From: Pelecanus crispus
Taxonomy: Eukaryota; Chordata; Aves; Pelecaniformes; Pelecanidae
Assembly (NCBI RefSeq): GCF_030463565.1
Contig: NC_134676.1
Span: 31,373,228 to 31,437,227, forward strand
Length of the DNA stretch: 64,000 bases
Direction of reading: 5' to 3'
The number at the start of each line of letters is the position of its first letter. Position 1 is the first letter of the stretch. Below are positions 60,575 through 64,000 of the stretch, one piece after another. Below the pieces are notes generated by a model. The model did not search any database. It had not been told where the DNA came from and saw only the letters and a list, made by a program, of their open reading frames with translations. A program made the translations under genes and the position numbers.

Positions 60575-63256
60575 CTTTAACATGGAATTGCTGTGTGCTT
60601 ATGGCAGTCCACTCCCCTTGGAAGTGTCATGGGAAGGGCTCATTGAAATGTACTAATAATTTTTTGTTACAACTTGCAAAGACTATTTTTTCATTTGAAA
60701 GGCTGGGCCTTCACTTAAAAATTACCTGGGTTTTTTTTGTTTGTTTGGTTGGTTTTACTGTGAGCCATAATCCAGCAACTATCACACAGCAAACATTTTG
60801 TCAAAAAGTAACTTAAAACATTATTTTTCCAGATCACATTTTGGGGTAAACATCACATTTTTCCCAAACACAGCAATGTGAGTGTAACCAGATAGAGAGA
60901 TCCAATCCTGAATAGTAAGTGACTGTGTTGTGGAAAGGCTACAGTGGTATTGGTCTAAAGTTCGAAGCTAAGTGTATCTCGAAGTAGTTACAAAAACATG
61001 TCTGTACTCTTAACACTGATTAATCTTGAAGTACTACTCACAGCAGTATTAGGCAAAAAAATATTATGTATTACTCCAATTTTAGGTGCATGTTAAGAGA
61101 ATGGAATATAGCACTGGGAAATTTTCACTTCCAGCTGTCACTTAAATATTCCTACAACCCACATTTACACTGACTGAGATAATGGCCATTTTGGAATCAA
61201 CTCAATGAACAGTTCATTCCAAAGTCTCTCACTCATCCTGTCTTCTGCCATGTATTAATTACCAATTACAATTAATACATCATGGTTAAGCCCTAAGTAT
61301 AGTGAAATCAATTGCCTGCTAACTTGGAATACTCTACATGTTCACTGGAGCTCCTGTGGACGTTCCCCACATATTTTCTGACCTTTAGGGAACAGATGGC
61401 AAACACCCAGATGCTGAGATCCTTCCTCCTCCCAGCCTGTGAACTATATAGTACAACAGCATCGGTAAAAAATTATTTGCCATGTACAGACCTGTACAGA
61501 TCTTTCTTCACCTTGACAGACAGGCAGCATAATGCTGTGCTATTTCAGAACAACAACAAAAGACAGAAAAGCACCAGACTTTGTATTTTGGTACCAAGAC
61601 TCATAGGCAATAAAGATGGTGGCCAATGTCATACCCTGCAGAAGTATGTGAAAGGCAAGGTAAATACTTCTTTTCCCCCCTTCAGTTAAAATGAAAAAAG
61701 AAAACAACGCACTTCAAACTCAGTACACAGAATCAATACCATTTCAATTTGTTGCTTTTGCATTGCGCTGACAGCTCACTGCACGCCTGCAACAGTCAAC
61801 TACAGAAGACTTTAATAGGGCTAGTAGGTTGTTAGTGAACTGAGGTGGACAAGGACATTACTGACAGCATTGCTTTTCTACTTGCAGATGCCAGAGATTC
61901 TCTGTGATAACCTCTATTTCCTCAGCCTGACTTTGAAAATAATTTCATATCCATTTTCAGTGGAGCATGTCCCCAAAGTCTATGCACCACTGAAAAAACT
62001 AGTCCTGCTTCCCCCATGGGCTCTACGTTCACTCTCTCATTAGGATATGTTTCAGGACACTCTTAGGACACACTTCACTATATAAAAAACCAACTTGTAA
62101 AAGGGTTTATAATTTTACTGTAAATAGGAGAAACAAAACCGTTGAAGAAACCCCCTCACTTCCCAGCTATTGAAACATCTACAGAATAGCACAGCAATTT
62201 TAAGCTTCGGGGGGAAATGCAGCATTTCAGAACAGCATGTCTTTTTCTTTTAAAGGACATACAAAACTTACATGGTTTAAAGGCAACATAAGCAGGGCTC
62301 TCTCAAATCCTGAACAGTGCTCCAAGAAACTAGAAGAGGTCCCCTGGACAGACCCCATTACTCCCACCCAGCATTAAGAGTGTTGACTTCTCATTGCTTT
62401 TCCCTCTCACTTTATTCCTTTCATATACACAATCATTTTTAGGTTTTGTGTCTTTTCCATTTTAAGTCATTCGATGCCATCATGCACCACTGTGTGGCTT
62501 AGCACCAGGTGGGATGCTGCCATCAACTGGACCAGGGGCATCATGGAGGCAGAGGGGAAGCCCAAGCAAGGAAGCTGTGTGAACACTGCCTTGGAGACTG
62601 GCTAGCTGCAGGACCCCAGATGCCAGAATGACATGTTTTCACCCTGACTCTTCCCACTTTGTTTACAGAAAGAGAAAACAGTCTAGCAGTGCAAAAGGTG
62701 TAAGAACTTTTTATTAGGTCAGATTTTGATTACAAGAGTTTTTGCCATTCCAGTCGCATCCTCCCCTTCCCAGGCATCTCTCTTCTTACTAGCCAAGACT
62801 TTACAGTGGAAAACAAATATGAAGCACCTCGATTCCAAGCAAGCTCAAAAATGATATGGTAAATAAGAGACAGACAGCATTATTACATCATCTTTTCTCA
62901 CAAAAGTGTGCCAAGCTCCTCTTCTCTACATGGAAAGACACTCCTTTTCTATGTGTGATTTATGGTATTTACTGTATAAGCTTTGAATTACTATACTTCT
63001 GATTAAAAGCTTATAGGTTAAAAAGTTACTGGGTTCACATCAGGAAAAAAGAACACACTATGGAATTTCTTTTTCTTAGACTACTATTAATTCAATGGCA
63101 AAAATCCTTCAAGAAACAGACGTAAGCATGTTTAAACCAAATTACAACAGCTAAAAAGAATGTTCCATACAACTTAAAACTAATTTCTTAAATTTATGAA
63201 ACATAGTGAATAAATGCAATAAAGGCTTGGGAATAAGAGTACATTAAATTAGGAAG

Positions 63257-64000
63257 AATCATAGAATCATAGAATGCTTTGGGTTGGAAGGGACCTTCAG
63301 AGGTCATCTAGCCCAACCCCCCTGCAGTGAGCAGGGACAGCTTTAACTAGATTGGGTTGCTCAGAGCCCCATCCAACCTGACCTTGAATGTTTCCAGGGA
63401 TGGGGCATCTACAACCTCACTGGGCAACCTGTTCCAGTGTTTCACCACCCTCATTGTAAAAAATTTTTTCCTTCTATCCAGTCTAAATCTATTCTTCTTT
63501 AGTTTAAAACCATTACTCCTTGTCCTGTCACAACAGACCTTGCTAAAAAGATTCTCCCCATCTTTCCTATAGGTCCCCTTTAAGTACTGAAAGGCCGCAA
63601 TAAGGTCTCCCTGCAGCCTTCTCTTCTCTAGGCTGAACAACCCCAACTCTCTCGACCTTTCCTCACAGGAGAGGTGTTCTACCCCTCGGATCATTTTTGT
63701 GGCCCGCCTCTGGGCCCGCTCCAACAGGTCCATGTCCTTCTTGTGCTGAGGGCTCCAGAGCTGGACATAGTACTCCAGGTGAGGTCTCACCAGAGCAGAG
63801 CAGAGGGGCAGAATCACCTCCGTTGACCTGATGGCCACGCTTCCTTTGATGCAGCCCAGGATACGGTTGGCCTTCTGGGCTGTGCGCGCACATTGCCAGC
63901 TCATGTCCAGCTTTTCATCCACCAGTACCCCCGAGTCCTTCTCTGCAGGGCTGCTCTCCATCCCTTCATCCCCCAGCCTGTATTGACATCGGGGGTTGCC
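63257..64000 (-). mobile_element. CR1 LINE running off the window
   Basis: Inverted tail ATCATAGAATCATAGAATGC at the left, then 3' untranslated region and a 204-codon open frame (63347-63961) with [37 protein letters not shown] and [20 protein letters not shown]. The element continues past position 64000, so its full length and RT content are unknown. The intact frame suggests it is one of the youngest CR1 copies here. Confidence 0.93.

Larger units (their letters stand above)
54530..64000 (-). other. 5' intron (partial), first exon not found
   Basis: Upstream of the first recognised coding exon on the gene's strand. It contains three CR1 copies and a short CR1 relic. No GC-rich first exon, CpG island or start codon joined to the correct phase is visible, so the promoter probably lies beyond position 64000. 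The stretches 54.5-56.5, 57.5-60.1 and 60.6-63.2 kb show nothing assignable. Confidence 0.7.

Noticed and set aside
62461..62640. GC-richer patch considered as an exon or repeat
   Set aside because: No open frame with splice sites of the right phase, and no repeat family recognised.

Overview
The window looks like avian nuclear DNA. It is AT-rich, intron-dominated and scattered with CR1 LINE fragments in both orientations, several of which keep the CR1 3' tail built on ATTCTATG. It also holds two solo LTRs of an avian endogenous-retrovirus type (TGTCC...TTTC start, shared TATA region). The species cannot be read from the sequence.

There is one protein-coding gene, on the minus strand, running from about 54.5 kb down to 6.5 kb. 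I assembled eleven exons from splice sites, reading phase and homology (54404-54529, 40651-40757, 40340-40444, 31586-31696, 21333-21510, 18832-18922, 14489-14570, 12685-12770, 10048-10137, 8356-8493, 6471-6560). Every junction has GT-AG sites and a matching phase, and together they give about 401 codons with no internal stop. The product is a type I protein arginine methyltransferase of the CARM1/PRMT4 family. It covers the second half of the N-terminal PH-like domain, the whole SAM-binding Rossmann fold (VLDVGCGSG), the double-E loop ([12 protein letters not shown]), the beta-barrel and the THW loop. The many substitutions relative to mammalian CARM1, which is highly conserved in vertebrates, suggest a divergent CARM1-like paralogue. 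The first exon (start codon) and the C-terminal transactivation-tail exons were not found, so the gene probably runs out of the window at both ends.

Layout: 1-6.5 kb is the stretch downstream of the last recognised exon. 6.5-21.5 kb holds seven exons with 1.5-4.3 kb introns. 21.5-54.4 kb holds the four N-terminal exons found here, with 8.6-13.6 kb introns apart from one 206-bp intron. 54.5-64 kb is 5' intron. CR1 pieces lie at about 10.9-12.3, 16.5, 19.0, 26.5-28.1, 34.6-35.8, 44.4, 56.6-57.5, 60.1-60.6 and 63.3-64.0 kb. A much older CR1/L3-like relic lies at 38.7-39.5 kb, and solo LTRs at 41.3-41.9 and 43.7-44.2 kb.

Other structure includes a ~260-bp direct repeat (about 93% identical by eye) flanking the SAM/double-E exon, a perfect 24-bp palindrome, a perfect 13-bp-stem hairpin, short tandem duplications and a GATA/AATA microsatellite. 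I found no tRNA, rRNA, CRISPR or other non-host system.
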